NCBI GenBank assembly: GCA_021792485.1
Contig: JAJYUO010000063.1
Location: 1 to 7,189, forward strand
Source of the DNA: Thermoplasmata archaeon
GTDB taxonomy: Archaea > Thermoplasmatota > Thermoplasmata > Lutacidiplasmatales > UBA184
Length of the DNA: 7,189 nucleotides
Direction: 5' to 3'
Positions 6,601-7,189 of the stretch are shown here, piece by piece (positions within the stretch are counted from its first letter, which is position 1; each line of letters begins with the position of its first letter). Position numbers and translations under genes: made by a program. The notes beneath the pieces are model-generated. The model saw only the letters and a program-made list of their open reading frames with translations, searched no databases and was not told the DNA's origin.

Positions 6601-7189
6601 GATGTTCCCCGTCGCCGTCACCGTGTTCGCCGTCCCCGCACTGGAGAACGCGAAGCCGTTTGCGCCGCTCGCCGTGAACGCGCATGTCCCGCTTCCCGAG
6701 CCGGAGGGCGATACCGTGATCGTGCAAAGGGTCACCGAGGTCGGTCCCGTGATCGCGACGGTAGCGTCCGTCGACGCGAACCCCGTCACTTTCGCGGAAA
6801 CCGAGACGCCGTTCGGGCCCTGGCTCGGACTTAGCGTCAGGCTTGCGATCGTGCCCGTGAACGTTCCGCTCGCGGTGTCGCCTGCCGTGTTTCCCTTCGC
6901 TACCACATCGTTTGGAGCTCCGCCGCTGCTGAAGGAGAAGCCGTTCGCCGAATTAGCCGAGAAGCCACAGGAGCCCTTGCCCGAGCCTGAGGGAGCGATC
7001 GTGATTGTGCAGAGAGTAACGGACGTCGGTCCCGTGATTGTGACTGTCGTGTCCGTCGACGCAAACGCCGAGACCGTAGCCGTCACCGTGATGCCCGTCG
7101 GCCCCTGAGTCGGGCTCAGCGTCAGGCTCGCGGCCACCATCGTGAATGTTGCCGTCGCGGTATCGCCCGCTCCACCGACCCCGTTCCCG
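3664..7189 (-). CDS. Giant repeat-rich cell-surface protein, C-terminal part (5' end outside window)
   Basis: The frame is open from the right edge to TGA at 3664-3666. The ATG at 7138-7140 is taken as residue 1 only for numbering: the 16 codons before it (GNGVGGAGDTATATFT) match the end of the preceding repeat, so the true start is upstream. Residues 1-290 are three Ig/TIG-like repeats (period about 95), each with a Cys pair 13 residues apart (44/58, 139/153, 233/247). Residues 291-908 are eight repeats of 75-81 residues opening with Y-x-V/I/L-T-F-x-E-x-GLP-x-G and containing NGT[Y/F]; a degenerate ninth runs from 909 to about 1000. One transmembrane helix (1011-1035) is followed by RRRRH and a 123-residue Pro/Ala/Glu-rich tail. 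The topology suggests a heavily N-glycosylated ectodomain with its C terminus inside. Such GLP-type repeats occur in many Thermoplasmatota surface proteins and near thermopsin-like proteases; no catalytic domain is visible here. An adhesin or cell-envelope role is inferred. Confidence 0.88.
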   Translation of the reverse strand, partial: GNGVGGAGDTATATFTMVAASLTLSPTQGPTGITVTATVSAFASTDTTVTITGPTSVTLCTITIAPSGSGKGSCGFSANSANGFSFSSGGAPNDVVAKGNTAGDTASGTFTGTIASLTLSPSQGPNGVSVSAKVTGFASTDATVAITGPTSVTLCTITVSPSGSGSGTCAFTASGANGFAFSSAGTANTVTATGNIAADTGTASFTGTIASLTVDPTSGPTGTSVTATISGFASTETSVLVKVGSTSLCTISISPAGSGKGSCAFTANSANGFSFSAAGASNTITATGNVAGDSQSATFAGTVVTYYAVTFKESGLPTGTNWSVTLGGVTNFSITSTLVFMVVNGTYAYSITDVSGWHQTSIPYAGNVHVAGGPVDETPLEFTQVTYPITFTETGLPLGTSWWVNITGGPSYQGTGSIAFAEPNGTYEYSVQAAGTRYGAPGGQFTVAGIAVSISTTFSSTFYTVTFTERGLPSGLMWWVNVTGEPAESSTSSQIAIQLVNGTYSFVVSSAVATYRAPGGSFTVRGSNLSVAVAFSSSYAVTFTETGLPAGTTWAVSINGNTTRATAGTAIVFLLANGTYSYSITDIPGWHQTTEPYTGSITVHGTPVRMGPLAFQQVLYGLTFVESGLASGTMWWVNITTGASGSGTGSMIVLDLPNGTYTYQVSAPGYIGSPSSGQITLAGAAEVVAISFTLARYTVTFTESGLPAGTGWSVTINGATRNSTTSTLEFEEANGTYFFAVSSGNPTYHAAGGTFIVRGNTVFVYVAFSLVTYQVTFGESGLPAGTMWSVTFNGTTNRTSGTSIVFTGTNGTYAFTVGGIAGFTASPVSGNVTVNGTSVSEVIRFSVATYTVTFSESGLPAGVSWTVTLGGTNATSTTANITISMPNGTFAYKVESRSYYAEPASGTLTVAGAATKISLTFVVGYVVTIYRPGGVTSGIVWNATVAGEVSSVSVSVYPSPSGTYRVNETQSTTGPSVAFLVPAGSFTWSVTIFGHPNYLAQGTVAPSSSNPTPHVAPPALGAAPAPFLLTILPYLAIAIAAALVAFAVLYVRRRRHAAPTAARGEGSAVAYLPSPQESAHTIPVLFEGYVPGDLPAVEPPMELVRREPPLPYLEAWHPGPEPGTPTQEPAARSIPAAASGPAASAPEAPPSPPKRNGKGDPGAAMLAEWVPEEE
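4417..6270 (-). repeat. Eight tandem GLP-type surface-domain repeats, 225-243-base period
   Basis: Units start at 6270, 6030, 5802, 5574, 5331, 5100, 4872 and 4641 and are 80, 76, 76, 81, 77, 76, 77 and 75 codons long. Each begins with a Tyr followed by a strand ending TF, then E-[S/T/R]-GL-[P/A], a [W]-x-V-[T/N/S] strand, an NGT[Y/F] turn about 38-41 residues in, and a Gly-rich x-G-x-[F/V/I/L]-T/H-V strand before the next unit. The pattern suggests all-beta domains. Units 1 and 4 share a special GWHQT-x-x-PY segment not found in the others. A degenerate ninth copy begins at 4416 and has lost the GLP core. Confidence 0.9.
6274..7189 (-). repeat. Tandem Ig/TIG-like domain repeats, 285-base period
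   Basis: Repeat units start near 7137, 6852 and 6567 (reading leftwards), exactly 285 bases (95 codons) apart, and the end of another unit is visible at 7141-7189. Each unit reads ASLT[L/V]-x-P-x-x-GP-x-G near its start, then GFAST (AFAST in the first), LCTI and GSC[A/G]F, and ends GN-x-A-x-D-x-x-x-[A/G]-[T/S]-F. The GP-x-G-x-x-V-x-[A/V] opening is like IPT/TIG domains. The third unit is one residue shorter before its Cys pair and longer at its end, where it joins the next repeat type. How many more copies lie beyond the window is unknown. Confidence 0.85.

Noticed and set aside
6341..7108. A 255-codon plus-strand open frame
   Set aside because: It is antisense to the TIG-like repeats and simply mirrors their period (repeating VPVN and PLPEP motifs). 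Codon structure of a repetitive GC-rich gene keeps this frame open.
7138..7140. ATG as the start of the surface protein
   Set aside because: The frame stays open to the window edge, and the upstream codons encode the expected end of a preceding repeat. No signal peptide follows this ATG.

Overview
The window is GC-rich and reads as an archaeal chromosome. The support is ribosomal protein L15e (absent from bacteria), an A-B type GINS subunit, a small Toprim protein of the archaeal UPF0292 type, a tRNA-Ala without an encoded CCA end, and TATA-like elements about 31-33 bases upstream of start codons. The large surface protein has tandem domains with a core like VTFTESGLPAGT, a type common in Thermoplasmatota. 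I therefore infer a high-GC member of that phylum; the phylum is a moderate-confidence inference and the order cannot be told.

Layout: (1) 51-1127, plus strand: a MidA/NDUFAF7-like SAM-dependent methyltransferase. (2) 1120-1779, minus: a Gins51-type replication factor whose 3' end overlaps the methyltransferase by 8 bases. (3) 1780-1843: a 64-base divergent intergenic region with one central palindromic CTATAG that may serve both flanking genes. (4) 1844-2290, plus: the Toprim protein. (5) 2299-2913, minus: ribosomal protein L15e, with a TTATAA box upstream. (6) 3080-3153, plus: tRNA-Ala(UGC) with the G3:U70 identity pair. (7) 3154-3663: about 510 bases with no credible gene and a few small hairpins. 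(8) 3664 to the right edge, minus: the C-terminal 1,175 or so residues of a giant cell-surface protein whose start lies outside the window.

The left half is core information-processing machinery (replication, translation) in short divergent and convergent pairs, with no long operon. The right half is an accessory-type gene. Its visible protein has at least three Ig/TIG-like repeats of about 95 residues, each with a Cys pair, then eight 75-81-residue GLP-type repeats each with an NGT[Y/F] glycosylation sequon, a degenerate ninth repeat, one transmembrane helix and a 123-residue Pro-rich tail predicted to be cytoplasmic.

I found no CRISPR array, insertion sequence, prophage or defence locus. 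The points most worth a second look are the repeat evolution of the surface protein, its long inner tail, the possible shared divergent promoter and the methyltransferase in an archaeal setting.
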